A program made the translations under genes and the position numbers. The notes below the pieces were generated by a model that did no database searches, was not told where the DNA came from, and was given only the letters and a program-made list of their open reading frames with translations. DNA of 64,000 nucleotides from assembly GCA_003117195.1 (NCBI GenBank), contig BDSI01000119.1, positions 321,188 to 385,187 of the forward strand, in the 5' to 3' direction. Below, piece by piece: positions 1-12,906 of this stretch. The number at the start of each line of letters is the position of its first letter. Within the stretch, counting starts at the first letter, position 1. This stretch comes from Eudorina sp. 2006-703-Eu-15 (taxonomy: Eukaryota; Chlorophyta; Chlorophyceae; Chlamydomonadales; Volvocaceae).

Positions 1-70
1 CATCCACATGACCCATTGGGATCGTGCGACGCGGGACAAAAGGTGGGGTCCGAGCTGAAGAGAACCTTAC

Positions 71-2465
71 TTGTACTTGTTCTTGATCTCCCAGATGCTC
101 TTCAGCGGCGCTAGGTCCCCGTAGTTCGCGTAAATGCCCTCTACCACGATCAGCTTCCGGCACAAGGGCTTGCTGCGGAGTCCACCAGCATAAAACAGAG
201 GTAATGGAGGGAAGCGCCTCTCATTAATCAGGCGGTTCACGATTGAGTGGAATCTGGATGGATGCTGTGAGTGCAACGACTCCATGCCTTCCCCGGGCAT
301 GTTTCCCCATCAGATGGGTCAGTCGCACACCATCCCCATTCCATTCGGAAAGCACGCTGGGACAACAGGGCGTGCTCCACTCCCGAGGCCGTGGAACCTT
401 GCGGCTGCGGTGTGAACCCGGCCAGCGACACGACCAGAAGTCCGGCTCAGTCGCTCACCGCTTGGCCTTCTCTTCCTGCTCGATCTTCTCAATAACGCGC
501 TTCAAGTCCTCTACGTCGTTGTGCTTGAACGTCGCCACACGGGCCCGGCTCACGTTGCATCCCGCTTGGATTGGGAACGAACAGAACTGCAGCGCAGGGA
601 AATTCCGGCACAGGCGGTGACGGCGGCCTTGCGCGTGTGCGACGTTACACTTTCGACCCGACTCCTCTCCATAACCAAGCCCATGTGTGTCTTGCAAGCA
701 TCGTTTAGGTCCATTCCCGGAAGTTAATCCCAGCTCCACACGCTTCCTTGCTGACAGGGAGCTCTACGAGCACCCAGCATCTCAGCTACAAGCTGAAGCT
801 ATGTCAGGTCCTCACCTCATCAATCACAATGATGTCCTTCTTGTTCGCAAACGCTGGGATGATGGACGAGATGGTGGCTACGTCATACGAATAAATGATA
901 CCGGAGTCCGTTTTAAAAAACTCCGCGAGCTCCTTTTCAAGGTCAAGGTGCTTGTCGATTGTACCATAGAAGCCGCGGGGTCCACATGACCCGACGCCGT
1001 ACACGTTCACGGTCTCAATGCTCACTTCCTGCACCGAGAGCGAGCACAACATGCGGAAACAGCAACCACACCGGACACCGTGAGACATGGGCCACCAAGG
1101 CCAGGCCGCTCACATTCGAACAGAGGTATGGTGTGTACGTGTGCTGTGGTGGCGGAGCCCAAGGCAAGCAGGAGGGGCCCACCCACTAACGATGCTACCG
1201 CCTTGTGGCGCTACCCAGTCAGTATCTGGGCGTGTGCAGAACCCCAGGGGACGATGTGCGGTTCATTGCCGACGCAGCGCCTTAAAGCCCGTCACCCAGG
1301 CTGCGCCCCAACGACCTTGCTTTCATTGTTGTTGGCCATGTTGAGGTAGTTTGATGAGGCCATGTTGAGCACTTTCTCCTTCCGATCCTTCAGATAGACG
1401 TATGCCCCATCCAGCCTGCGCCGATCCAAGGGGGCAGCCCGAAGCCAAGGGTGTTGTTGGAAGCATTCCTGGACTTGGGCGCTGTGCCGTGGGTCCACGC
1501 GCTTCCCATGCGCGCATGTCTGTGGGCCAACTGCACGCGGGGTTCAGCCCACCCATCGCCTTGGCTGCCTCCGCGCGTTGTAACGGGCACCCCAATATTT
1601 GATGTGCCGGTGACAGGATGGTGGCACAATCCGGGTCCGTCCATGCCTCCGCACAACGCCACCGAGCGCTATCGTGTCGTGCTGGACAGGTTCCACCTTG
1701 CCGCTTGATGCTGAGAGGGCTGCGCTGCGGATTTAGGACAAGGAATTGTGGATCGGGGCCCCCCTCACGGCGTCCGACACGTGTACGGTCGGCTAAGTAA
1801 GGCTCTGCGTGCTACATGCAACCGAATAGCCTCATTGCTCGTGCGTCCAACGTCCATGTATTTGCACATTGTCATTAAACCGCGGATCAGTCGCCTTACG
1901 CACCCTGTAATTACCGGTGGCTGCGGTGGCTGGTCTATCCCGGACAGGGAAGGGACCAGCGGCTCCGGCGACCATTCACGACAGAGCTGATCAATTTCCT
2001 ACATAAAAACAAGGACACATTAACGGTATTGCAAGGATACGAGACTGTCAGCCAGTAGACGATCAACCTTACGCTGAGGCCACAACGCGAAGTTATCATA
2101 ACTTCATAATGGAGAATGTCGAATTTCATCGCGACACTAACCTTGTCTGTGAGCGGCTCTTCCGCGCGCTGGCGCACTTTGAAAGAATGCTGGAGGGCCA
2201 GGTAAACGATTACCACAATCAGCAGGCCCTCAATGACCAAATGCCCCTTGTGCTCAAGGAAGTAAGCTGGATGGAGCTTGCCACCTGGTCCCACAATTTC
2301 CCAAAAGGCGCGAAAAGCTTGCTGCAGGCCCTTCACTGTAAAAACATTTATAGGCTGGATATTTTCGGAAGATACAGAAGCATCAACACTGCCCAACAAG
2401 GCAGCTATGAAAATAGTAAGGACCGCTGCAAGCGCCAAGCCCGTCAGGACACGGCGTTGTGTCAT
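71..2465 (-). CDS. LCB1: Serine palmitoyltransferase subunit 1 (LCB1), 3' end beyond window
   Basis: Non-catalytic subunit of the ER-membrane enzyme that condenses serine with an acyl-CoA in the first step of sphingolipid synthesis. Six exons are seen: 2465-2142, 1998-1904, 1415-1316, 1028-816, 586-459 and 172-71. All introns are GT-AG with matching phases, giving 320 residues; the last exon ends at a donor, so the C-terminal part lies left of the window. Family landmarks in order are a membrane segment ([18 protein letters not shown]), [48 protein letters not shown] and [16 protein letters not shown]. The family match is direct. LCB1 proteins lack the PLP lysine carried by LCB2; that region is not in the window. 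The start ATG at 2465 adds a hydrophobic N-terminal segment ([20 protein letters not shown]) ahead of the usual membrane helix, which is unusual. Divergent neighbour: P5CS. Confidence 0.9.
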
Positions 2466-4197
2466 CTTAACTATATAAAAAGCATAAGCAACCACATTGA
2501 TTTTGCCTTGTACCTGTGCCGCTATGGTGTAATGCGGGCTGCGCGAAGTTGAAATTATTTCCAGTTGTACAACGGCCACCGCACAGACGACACGTACACC
2601 AGCGCCGGACGTACACATTTGTAAGGGTGTGTCCTGCGTGCTGCATGGCTTACAGACAACATAACCGCATGCACAATACTGGCACGTGCAACACTCGGAT
2701 CCATGGCGTGGAACGGTGACGTGTGTCACAGTCGCGCATCTACATGTGCGTCGTCGATACACAAGGATGAACTTCTCTCTGGCTTACGCCCCAACCTCGC
2801 AATACCTTCTGCTTTAAAGTCATAATTCTGCAGCGTCCAGCGTTGTTGGTTACATCCGCAGAAATTCCGTTATTTACAGCATGTAGCAGCCACGCATAGC
2901 TGTGTTTAAAACGCAGCCCTTCGGCAAAATTTCACCGGAGTCATACAGAACGTGGTGAATTTGCAAGGTCCCTTGGAACAGCCCCAGCCGGCACACGCTG
3001 GCACACGTTCCGTAGCTAGCGCAGCCTGGTGCAGCCAGCGAGCCGCTGTCAGCCCTAGCCGTCGTTAGGTGCGAAGATGCCACTGGCCTTTTGCCTTTTC
3101 ATGAGCCTATTTGTGCTTTTGTCACATGTTTTTCGATACACAACGCGCATTTTGGCAAGCAGCTGTGACGACGAGCGCCCTGACTGGACGTGTCACGAAA
3201 CCGGACTGGTTGGAAGCGAGGCCGAGGCAACGGCAGAACTTGGGTGGTGTGAGGCCATGACATTGTCAGGGTGACCTGTCGCTTAATCCATAGCGCGGGT
3301 TCGCATCTTCGCAGATCGGATGTCCCTTTGAGTGAAGGAAAGGTGGTCTGTGTGAGCAAGCGCGCGCTCACCCCGAATAAGAGCCGCATTCAAGAGCGCT
3401 CTACTGAGGTACACCGCGTGACCAATGCCACCGGGGACGGCTGCTTCCCTGGTGGTTTGCGGGTTTCACCCCTCGAGTTGTCTCATCCGGATGAGGCGGA
3501 CATAGGGATGTTGCTGCCGCAGCTGACTGTCAAAAGCGGAGGGTAGCGGAACCGTGTGTTGAGCACCTGTCATCATCAGCGGTGCTGGTTTCGTCAGGCC
3601 GTTGCGCCACCCCTGTTCCAGCGCGGGCGAGAGTCAGGACAGGACCCAAGTTTGGGCTGGGTAATAAGGTAGGCATACAGCAAGGCTCATGAGCGTGCGA
3701 CGGCGTGCGACGATAGCGCGGCGTTCCAGGGCGAACCTGCTCTGGCCCCGTCTGGTCCCCACGTTCGTGCATATCAACCGCACCACATACATTCCGTGGA
3801 AGCGTGCGTCATGGAAGTTGTTTCGTTCGCATCACACGAGGTACCAGGAAACCGGTTCCTGTTAAACACCTGTTCAACACCTGAACAGGTGAAGGCGGTG
3901 AAGCCGTGCCTTGCAGAGCAATTGCATTCCTGCAGACTTTGAAGCAAGCTTACCTTCAAGCGGACTAGAAGCAGACGTTATAGAACAGAACTTGCGGGAA
4001 GTTGGATTTCATTTCCGTTCCAACGACCAACCATCTCTCGGAGTTGCATGCTCCTTGCGCACATGCGCAGTGACACGCGGTTAATTGCCCTCACTTACTG
4101 ATATATGCGCGCTGTCACGTCTCACCTGTAGGTCTTGAAATCCTTCACGCGTCGTTCTAAAACTGTCATACCTTTGCAAGGACTACGGTATCAAAAT
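2466..4197. other. Intergenic spacer between divergent LCB1 and P5CS
   Basis: Lower-GC spacer expected to carry both promoters. No convincing coding exon was found. It holds short palindromic sequence near 3866-3893, where CACCTGTTCA is followed by TGAACAGGTG. No TATA box was assigned with confidence. Confidence 0.5.
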
Positions 4198-7100
4198 ATG
4201 GGTGGCATCCTGGTCGATCGCTTTGGTAAACCTGTTGCTTTTAGAGAGGGAGTTGCTGCAGCCCGGAAGATAACAGTGCAGGTATGCACGGGTGGGATCG
4301 TGTCCGCGGCCGCCGAGCAGGTGGGATGAGCAGGTATAATCCATGTATGTCAGACCAAGTACTCCACTTGCCGTGCAGGTGGCGATCAGTTCCGTTGCGA
4401 AGCAAGATGGACATGGACTTTCACTGGCGCTGCTAGGTAAACTCGGCTGATTGGGCAAATGATGTCGAGGGTAATAAACTGAGCAAAAAGAATTTCTGTC
4501 ATTAATTTGTCTAAAGCGGTCTCTATTCAAGAAAATGTAATTCCTCGCAGCAATAGCCGCCGCCCAAGACTCGTGTTGACGGAGACTTAGATCTCCACGA
4601 CGGCTTGCTTCATAGCATAAAAGCGATTATACTTTGGAAAATCGATTCATAAGGCAGGAGGCGCACCGTGGTTGGGTGGAGTACGTTGACGGGTCCATAC
4701 CGCACCTCTCTTCACCACACTCTCACCTCTCCCTTCGCGGCCCTCGAGCAGGAACCGTCGCGGATCAGCTGCAGCTGCTTGCGTCCCTGGGGTACGAGCT
4801 GCAGCTTGTCCTGTCGGGTGCGTCGGGTGGGGCCACCAGCGGGACCAAGGTTGATCCGGAGAAGGGCGGCCGGGTTGCCGAGCTGGAGGCAGGGAAACTG
4901 CTGCGCGCGATGATAGGGCCGTACCCTGTTCCCTACCCCGATGCCCACCCCGACGTGCGGGCGGGGAGGGCTTCAGGTTGGCCATGAGGGGCAGGGCCTC
5001 GATGGTCCAAGCGGCAGGCAGGCTGGGTCTGGCGGTGTGTGGGCAGCGGCTGGTGCGGGACTGCCACATCACTGGCATGTACGACAGGATCCATGGCTGT
5101 TCATAATATGGCGAACTTTGGGGGGAGCAGGAGTCGATGCATCCTCTAATGTTCCGAAACCACGGCAGGAGGGGCGTCGTCGGGCCCTTGGCCGTTTGGA
5201 AAGCCTGCAGAGGCGCGACTCCCACTGTCCAGAGGCGCGGCTCCGGGGGCACCCGCTTGAAGGGCCGGGCGGGCGCTGCTCCACGGCCCCCGCCCGTTCC
5301 CTTCTCTCGCTCCATCACCTCTCCTCGCCCCTCCTAACCGTCCCTTCGCTCCCCCCCGGCGGTTGTTGTTCTTTCACGCCGCCAGGCGAGCCATCCGCCT
5401 GTGGCAAGGCCGCGCACGCGGTCCAGAGTCTGTTGAAGCTCAAGGTGCGGTGCGGACAACGGCGGGGCGGAGGGGAGGGAAGGGGAAAGGGAGAAGGGGG
5501 AGGGAATATAGGAAATTGGTAGACATATTCAAACTGCGCTAGTTCCAGAGCAAACGTCCGGTGAAGAATCACCTGTACCTGGATCTCCAGCGATGCGACG
5601 ACGTCCATCTTGTAGGCCTCGGCTGGCGGCTGTTCAAATACCGAGGAGCCCTAGCTCCCAAAGTCAACTAAAAGTCGATGAGTAACGTGAGAAGCAGGGG
5701 ACGGGATGAAGGTGAGGGAAAGGGGAGAAGGAGGGGGGTAGGGCGAGTACTCGTAGGCGCAGCTTCGCCATTCTTTTCTCACCCCCGCATCCGCATCCGC
5801 ACATACATGCAAACAAGTGGTTGACTGTCTCATGTCGACCTCTCCCCTCCCACGTGGCGACGGGCGTGGCGTGGCGTCCTCTTCCCCAACCCCCCTGACG
5901 CCCTCGCTCCCTCCACCACCTTTACGTCTCCCCCCCAGGAGCCGGTGGTGGATGTGGCGGTGGACCAGACGGCGGATGAGGGGACTCTGGCCACTGCGGC
6001 CGCCCGGCAGTTCGGGTCGGGGCTGCTGGTCTACCTGTCCGGGGTCAGGGGCGTGGAGGCGGCGGAGGTGGGTCGCGGCGGAGGTGGAGCTGTCGGCAGC
6101 TGCCGGGAGCGGGTGCAACCACCCGAACTATAGCGAGTCCAACAGACCCGGGGGTGGGTGGGAGGGTCTGGGTTCACGCACCACAGTACCAGGTGTACTG
6201 ATTGTATGATGTAAATGTGCTGGCGATGACGATGGCGATGGTGGTGTTGATGGTGGTGGTGCTGCTGCTGCTGTCCTTGCAGGGTCGGGTCGTACGGGTC
6301 TACCAGCCCGCACCCGAGGGCGCCGCCGCCGCCGCCCCGCTGCCCATCGTAACCGCCGCCTGGGCCGCCGCCTCCGCCCCCGGCGGCTGCCCGGTGGTGC
6401 TGGCGGCGCTGGGCGAGCCCGATGTGCTGCTGCGAGTGGGGGCGGGTCAGGACGTGGGGACGCTGGTGGACCCGGCAGCGGCGGAGGCGGCGGGGGGTTC
6501 CAAGGCGGCGGCGGCGGCCAGCTCGGCCAGGGACATGGCGGTGCGGGCCCGGGCGGCCAGCAGGAAGCTGCAGGTGACAGGGCGGGGAACAGGGCGGGCA
6601 TCGGGGTGGGCATCGGGGTAAGGGGGGACGAAGCGGTGCAGTGACAGCGAATGAGTACATGGGTGGCTGCAAGATCAAAGACCTGGGGTGCTGTTGATGT
6701 ATCGAGTACCGCGCGAGAAACTACCGCTACGGTATCTGGGAACGGTCCCTAGAAACGGTGACGGCCAAGTCCAGTCCGTCGGATGGGGCGCCGCAGCACG
6801 GGGAGCAATGGGGAGGGGAGGGGCGCGTTGGTCGAGTGCAGGTGGGGTAAGAGTGGCGTGGAGTGGGGGGTTCAGGAGAGGGGAGGTGGACACTGTGCTT
6901 GGCTGGAGGGGCTCCAGGGAGGGAGGGCGCCCTGGGAGGGAGGGAGCGGAGGAGGGAGGGCGCGGTCTAGGGTTCAGGATGGGTCTCAGCGGGGAAGGAG
7001 CTCAAGCTCCCGCTGAGCCCCAACCTGGTGTACTTCCCCCGTCGGCCTCCCCCTCAACCCCTTTGACGCCTTGAGTCGATGACCAAGACAGCGGAACCCC

Positions 7101-10100
7101 CTCTTCCCGTCTTTGTCAATAAAGACAGCGAAATCGCGAAACAATAGTAGTTGTCCGGTTGGCTGACGCCGCCGTCGAAGGAGAAACCACCTCCCCCCCC
7201 CTCGATTTGCGCTGCCCCACAGGCCATGAGCAGCCAGGAGCGTAGTGCGGCGCTGCTGCGGGTGGCGGACGCGCTGCTGGCGGCCCAGGACGAAATCCTC
7301 AAGGTGCAAGCCGCGCCGTGGGGGGGGGGGAGCGCGGGGGCGGGGGCTGCGGGTTTTTGCAGTCTTGATGGACGGACAGTTATGAGGGAGCGAGCTGGCG
7401 ATCTATAGCAGAAGCTGCGGGACGCAGCAGGTCCGGCCTCGCCCCGGCCCGGCCCGGCCCAGCCTGTGTGTCAACTCCACCTGTGGTATCTTGATTACCT
7501 ACCTACCTAGCTACCATCCATCCATCCGTTCCTCTCGCCGCCGCTTCGTGATAGTGCCCCACAGCTGGTTACTGGGCGGTTTGGATAAGCCTTACCAGTG
7601 TTCTGTACACTCCTGGTTACTGGACTCGCTGTCGGTTGACGTGTCTGGGCTTCACAAGGATTGTCATTGGCATTACACTCGCCGCCCCGCCCCGCCCCCG
7701 CCTCCGGCAGCAGCGCAGCTTGAAATGTCTACCAATTTCCTATACCCCCGCCCCCGCCTCCGGCCCCCAGGCCAACGAGCGCGACGTGGCTGAGGCCAGT
7801 GGCAAAATCAGTGAGTCGCTGCTGCAGCGGCTGGTGCTGAAGCCCGCCAAGATAGCCCAGCTGGCGGAGGGCATTCGGGCCATTGCGGCGCAGGAGGAGC
7901 CGCTGGGCAGGCTGCTGAGGAAGGTGGAGCTGGCGGAAGGTGGGGAGCAGGGTGGCTGTCGGCAGGGGCAGACGGGGGGCCTGGGGTAGGGTGGCAATGG
8001 ATAGGGCAGGCCTTCCCGCCACGGAACTCCCCTGTGCGCTTCAGGCAGGGGGTTGAGGGTTCAGGGTCCCTAACGTCGAAGGAGACACGGACATCCGAGT
8101 AGTCCGTATGCAAACCTTGCCACGTCTCCTCCCACTCGGCAAGGCCCCCTCTTCTCCTCGACGCGCCGATTCGTTTGTTCAACCCCGCACACCCTCCTCC
8201 CTTCTCCTTCTGCGCGCCGTCCTCGCCTCCCCCCCCCCAAAAATCCCCCGCGCTGCCGCGCCCCCCCCCCCCCCCGCGCCGCCCTGCCCCAACCCCCCCA
8301 CCCGGGCGACGCAGGTCTGATCCTGGACAAGGTGACGGTGCCCATCGGTGTGCTGCTGGTCATCTTCGAGGCCCGCCCGGATGCGCTGCCGCAGATTGCC
8401 AGCCTGGCGATCAGGTCGGGGAACGGCCTGCTGCTCAAGGTGGGGGCAGGGGAGGGGGTGGGGGGGTGGGGGGGTTGAAGCACAGGGGGGGGGCCTTGGT
8501 TCTGTGGGCGGAGGGCGGTGGGACGCAGCCGGCGGGCTGGGTCACCGGAAGTGACCCGAGGTAAGGCAGATCTGGAAGGGAAGGGAGGTTGGAAGGTTGG
8601 GTAGATGAGTGCGAAACCCGGCCGCAAACCTCCCACCAATTTCCTATACCCCCACCTCTGCCTGTCCCTCGTCGCCGGGGCCTAGCGCTTCCGAGTCCCA
8701 ACCCCGATCGCCTCTCCCAGCCAGTCCCCTCCCTCCGCATGTCCGATCCGCGCACGTGCTCTCACTCCCCGCCCTCCACCCTCCGCCCTGCTCTGCACTG
8801 CACTGCACCTCCACCCTGCCTGCCGCCCCTGCGCGTTCTGGCGGCCGCCTGGGTGCAGGGCGGCAAGGAGGCCACCCACTCCAACGCCACGCTGCACAAG
8901 GTGATTGTGGACGCCCTGGGTGCCGATCTGGGTCCCGACCTGATCGGACTGGTGACCAGCCGCGAGGAGATCGAGAGCCTGCTGGCGCTGGATGACGTCG
9001 TGGACCTGGTCATTCCGCGGTAGGGGTGTAGGGGGTGCGGGGGGGGGGGGAAGAGAAGGGGAACTTAGGGGGGCGGGGGGGGGGTGCAAAGGCCGGGTGG
9101 GTTTTGGGTGGGGAGAAGCCAAGGGGGAGGTCGGAGAGGTCAGGGGGAGTCTTAAGGGTTCAGGATTTAGGGGGGTCATTCAGGGGCCATTTGGCAAGTT
9201 GGTGACTCGACATTCGCAGGGTCCCGGCTCCCCGGCCCCACATCCGCCTTACCTCCTCCGTGCTAGGTCTTGGACAGCTCACTCTCTGTTCCCCCAACCC
9301 CTCCCCCACCAACCTCCCCCCGACCACCCCCCTTGATGTCTACCCATGTCATATAACCCCGACCACCCCCCCTTGATGTCTACCCATGTCATATAACCCC
9401 GACCACCCCCCCTTGATGTCTACCCATGTCATATAACCCCGACCACCCCCCCTTGATGTCTACCCATGTCATATAACCCCTGACCATCCCCCCTCCTGCC
9501 CCCTCAGCGGCTCCAACGCGCTGGTGTCCCACATCAAGCGCAATACGCGCATCCCCGTGCTGGGCCACGCGGACGGCATCTGCCACGTGTACGTGGACGA
9601 GGCGGCGGACCTGGAGACGGCCCTGCGGATCATCCTGGACGCCAAGACCGACTACCCGGCGGCCTGCAATGCGGTGGAGAAGGTGCTGGTGCACCGGAGC
9701 TGGGTGGACAAGGGGGGCCTCAAGGTGTGTGACGGCGGCCGTGGGGGGAAAGGGGGAGGAATGGACGGTGGAGGGAGGGGGAGGCGCTGGGGCCCCGCGG
9801 CTGTGCTGTTGTGTGACGGCGGCCGTGGGGGGAAAGGGGGCGAGGGGAGGGGTGGACAGTGGCGGGAGGGGGAGATCACCCAGGGTTAGAGATCACCCAG
9901 GGACCCCGCGGCCGTGTTGTTGGTGCAACGGCTTGGGCACGGTGTCCGAAGCCCAGGTGGCGGTCCGCTTGGAGGTACGGCACGGTACGGGGAAGTACGG
10001 AGGGGTACGGAAGGCCCGAGGTTGTGGTTTTTGCCCTGGTGGGACTCGTCGGGAGTAGGGTCGTCCTCACCCGCCCTCCACCCGCGCATATCCCCTCCTT

Positions 10101-12906
10101 GCACCCCCGCACATCCATCCACCCCGCACCCACATCCTGCAGGCCATCCAGGAGGCCCTCCAGACGGGGGGCGTCAGCGTGCACGTCGGTAAGCGGCGGT
10201 GTAAAAAGGGGGTCTCTGGAGGCTGATGAGATGCGCGAGGGGGGGGGACGGGGAGGGGGAGGGGGGCCGCGAAGCCGGGTGCGAGGGGGGGCGAGTGCTC
10301 GAGGCTTGTGTGTCCGTGGCATTGTCGCTGACCTCATCCGCGAGATGGCCGGGTCCCGTCTGACTGGCGTTGCAGGCGCCAGGAAGCCACCCTGTGTTCA
10401 GCGAGGGAAGTGTATGTCTATGACTGAGGGAAGTGTATGTCTATGTGTGTATGTGCAAACACATCTCGAGGGGATGGATCCCAGGGACGGAGGGGGTCGG
10501 GGCGGAAGGGGGCTGTTGGGATCCGGAGTGAGGGTTGCCGGGGTGGGGTGGGGTCGGCCGGCAGAGAGCACATCTGCGCGCATAATGCGGTCTGGGTGTC
10601 TTGCTCATCCCCTGCATCGCCCACCCACCCACCCACCGCCCGCTGCCTCTTGAACTATGATTACCATCATGTTCCGACGCTGACTGGGAAGAATCTAATA
10701 CACGGACCTGGGGCCCTGTTGCCCAAGTCAGCAGCTGCAACACCCCCTCACCCGCCACCCAACCCCTACCCGTCCCCCGCCTCGCTCCCTCAGCGCAGCT
10801 GAGTGACCGTATGTCGACCAATGCCCTGTACCCCCGCCCCCCACCCCGCCCCCTCAGGAGACAGTCTGAAGGAGTCCCTTCCCGAGCTGCCGGCCGCCCC
10901 CTCCCCCCGCCACGAGTACAGCGCCCTCGCCGTGACGCTCGAGGTACGGCCCGGCTGGGGAGGGGAGGGGGGACTGGGGAGGGGAGGAGGGAGGGGATCA
11001 TCGGTTGGGTGCTCCTCTGCGGTCTCGCTACCGTACTGGAGGCTTAGAGGCTTTGAGCTTAAACCAGACCAAAACTTCGAGGGACGCGGCTGAGCGAGGG
11101 GGGGAGGGGCAGGACCGGCCGTAGGGGCCGCTGCCTGCTGCGCTGCCACCGACCTCCTCCCCGGTCCCCCCTGGCCTACCCACCCCAGACCCCACCCTGT
11201 GTTGAGTTGGGGTCCGGCTGAGCCCTGCCGACGGCTATTGCGGTCCCAGGGGGGGGGGCGGGGGCCGAGGTCACCGGAGGTCTTTATCGTTGGCATGCAT
11301 TGTCGCCGGGCTGGGTGTGTCTGGGCTGCTTCTTTTCAACCTCCGGAGGTCCATCTTACCCGTGGGTCCAAAAGAGTTCATGATTGGATTTATGGGGGCA
11401 TTCTCGGGTAGGGCCGCGCGGAGGCGCAGCAGGCGTACTCTCTGTAGCCCTCTGGGATCGCCCCCCAGGACCCCTCTGGCCCTGACCCCCCGCCGCTGCC
11501 GGCCCTGGCCCCCCCCACTCCTCATTCTCGCAGGTGGTGGATGACATGGACTCCGCCATCGACCACATCCACAAGTGAGAACCTGAGGGGGACCTGGGAG
11601 GGGGGGAGGTAAAGGAAAACTGGGGGGGGGAGGGTAAGGAAAATTGGGGTTGACATATTCATCTTTATTGACAACGGGGGTTGTGAAGGGAAATGGTAGA
11701 CATATTCATGTCTACGCTGCTGCCAGAGCACAAGGGACCTGAGGGGGGGGGAGGAGAGGGGCTACCCCTCCGCGGGAGGAGCGGGGCAATGAGGAGGCAG
11801 GAGAGGGGACGGGGTAGTGGCGGCGGCTTGTCACCTGGGACCCAGCGCCGCTGGCGTGAGGCGAGATTACGGGGTGCGTTCGGGATTTGGGTCATTCATT
11901 GCACGGCACATCGCCCCAACCCGCGATCCCACTACCACCCGCCCTTTCCCGGATTTGATTTGTTGCCGCGCCTCTCCGCCGGATCCTTTTCTTGGGCCCT
12001 CGTTTTCACGGCCGCAATCTCGCTCATCCCTCCCGCCCTCCCACTCTCTCCACGCACGCACCCGCACCCACCCGCACATGCAGGTACGGCAGTGCCCACA
12101 CGGACTGCATCGTCACTAACGACGGCTCCCGGGCGGAGGCCTTTCTGAGGCGGGTGGACAGCGCCTGCGTCTTCCACAACGCGTCCACACGTTTCGCGGA
12201 CGGCTTCCGGTTCGGCCTGGGCGCCGAGGTGGGTAGGGGGTATAGCGACTTGGTTGACATATTCAAACTGGTGGGTGAGGACGGGGAAGAAGGGGTTCGG
12301 GTAAGGGGTGTTGATATGGAGGGATGTCGGGATGGGGTGGGGCAAGCTTCCCACCCAGGCGAAGGCCAGGGGGGTTGGATGTGGGGGAGTATGCAGCGGA
12401 TAGGAGAGGGAGGGGCATGCACCGGTTCCTCGATGTACGGCATGCGACCCAAGGGGTAACCCGACGGCTGAAGCCCCCCGGGGAGGCCTGTGCGCCCCTG
12501 GGGTGCAGTACTCGGCCCCTCGGTCCTCGTACACTTTGCCCCCCCCCTCCGCCGAGCGTTCTCCGCGCCCAGTCACGACATCCCTCTCGCTTCCCTCGGC
12601 GGCCCCGCCCTCCTCCCCTCCCTGCCCGGACCCCTCTGGCCCCCTCCCCAGGTTGGCATCAGCACCAGCCGCATCCACGCCCGCGGCCCCGTGGGTGTGG
12701 AGGGGCTGCTGACCACCAAGTGGGTGCTGCGAGGGGACGGACACATCGTGGCCAAGGACAAGGGGGTGCAGTACTCCCACAAGCCGCTGGGGGGAGCACC
12801 TGGAGCCGGGGGCGGGGCGGAGGCGGAGGCGGAGGCGGCGGCTGAGGGCCAGGAGGGCGGAGGGCGGCGGCGCCACGGCGGGGGGCCGCGCTGCGTGGTG
12901 ATGTGA
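4198..12906 (+). CDS. P5CS: Delta-1-pyrroline-5-carboxylate synthetase with degenerate kinase half
   Basis: Bifunctional proline-synthesis enzyme: glutamate 5-kinase followed by glutamyl-phosphate reductase. Reductase exons are 7223-7303, 7771-7939, 8315-8439, 8859-9019, 9508-9724, 10143-10188, 10858-10943, 11534-11574, 12084-12228 and 12652-12906 (TGA). All junctions are phase-consistent. They encode [50 protein letters not shown], the active-site region DYPAACNA and [20 protein letters not shown]. Kinase-side exons are less sure: 4198-4281 (ends ARKITVQ), about 4752-4920 ([17 protein letters not shown]), about 4977-5078, about 5386-5444 (AVQSLLKLK), 5939-6067 and 6283-6573. The phase link between 5078 and 5386 is not solved. 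Kinase motifs normally reading SGAVGVG, DND, SDVDGLY and GGMxxK are altered or missing. The reductase match is certain; the kinase start and first junctions are tentative. Confidence 0.88.
5506..5536 (+). repeat. Dispersed intronic element, copy 1
   Basis: In a P5CS intron. Reads TATAGGAAATTGGTAGACAT followed by ATTCAAACTG. The same word recurs in both orientations elsewhere in the window. Confidence 0.7.
7112..7132 (+). repeat. 21-bp word shared with 57734-57754
   Basis: The 21 bases from TTTGTCAATAAAGACAGCGA onward are identical at 7112-7132 (P5CS intron) and at 57734-57754 (right-hand repeat region). A related inverted word (CTTTATTGACAA) occurs at 11661-11675. Confidence 0.65.
7724..7748 (-). 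repeat. Dispersed intronic element, copy 2 (inverted)
   Basis: Intron of P5CS. It contains TGTCTACCAATTTCCTATAC, the reverse complement of the element at 5506, immediately upstream of the exon that begins at 7771. Confidence 0.7.
8633..8655 (-). repeat. Dispersed intronic element, copy 3 (inverted, truncated)
   Basis: Contains CACCAATTTCCTATACCCCC in a P5CS intron. The ATTCAAACT half is missing. Confidence 0.65.
9331..9490 (+). repeat. 41-bp tandem repeat in P5CS intron, 4 copies
   Basis: Units of about 41 bp containing TTGATGTCTACCCATGTCAT begin near 9331, 9372, 9413 and 9454. The array ends just before the acceptor of the exon that starts at 9508. Confidence 0.85.
11636..11708 (+). repeat. 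Dispersed intronic element, two degenerate copies
   Basis: AAATTGGGGTTGACATATTC at 11641 is followed by CTTTATTGACAA. A second copy, GGAAATGGTAGACATATTCA, lies near 11690. This links the 5506-type and 7112-type words into one longer element. Confidence 0.55.
12237..12270 (+). repeat. Dispersed intronic element, degenerate copy
   Basis: GGGTATAGCGACTTGGTTGA followed by CATATTCAAACTG, 9 bases after the donor at 12229 in the last P5CS intron. Confidence 0.6.

Noticed and set aside
1935..2762. 275-aa minus-strand ORF taken as a single exon of LCB1
   Set aside because: Only 2465-2142 matches the family. The frame after 2142 is intronic, as shown by the next exon (1998-1904) joining in phase.
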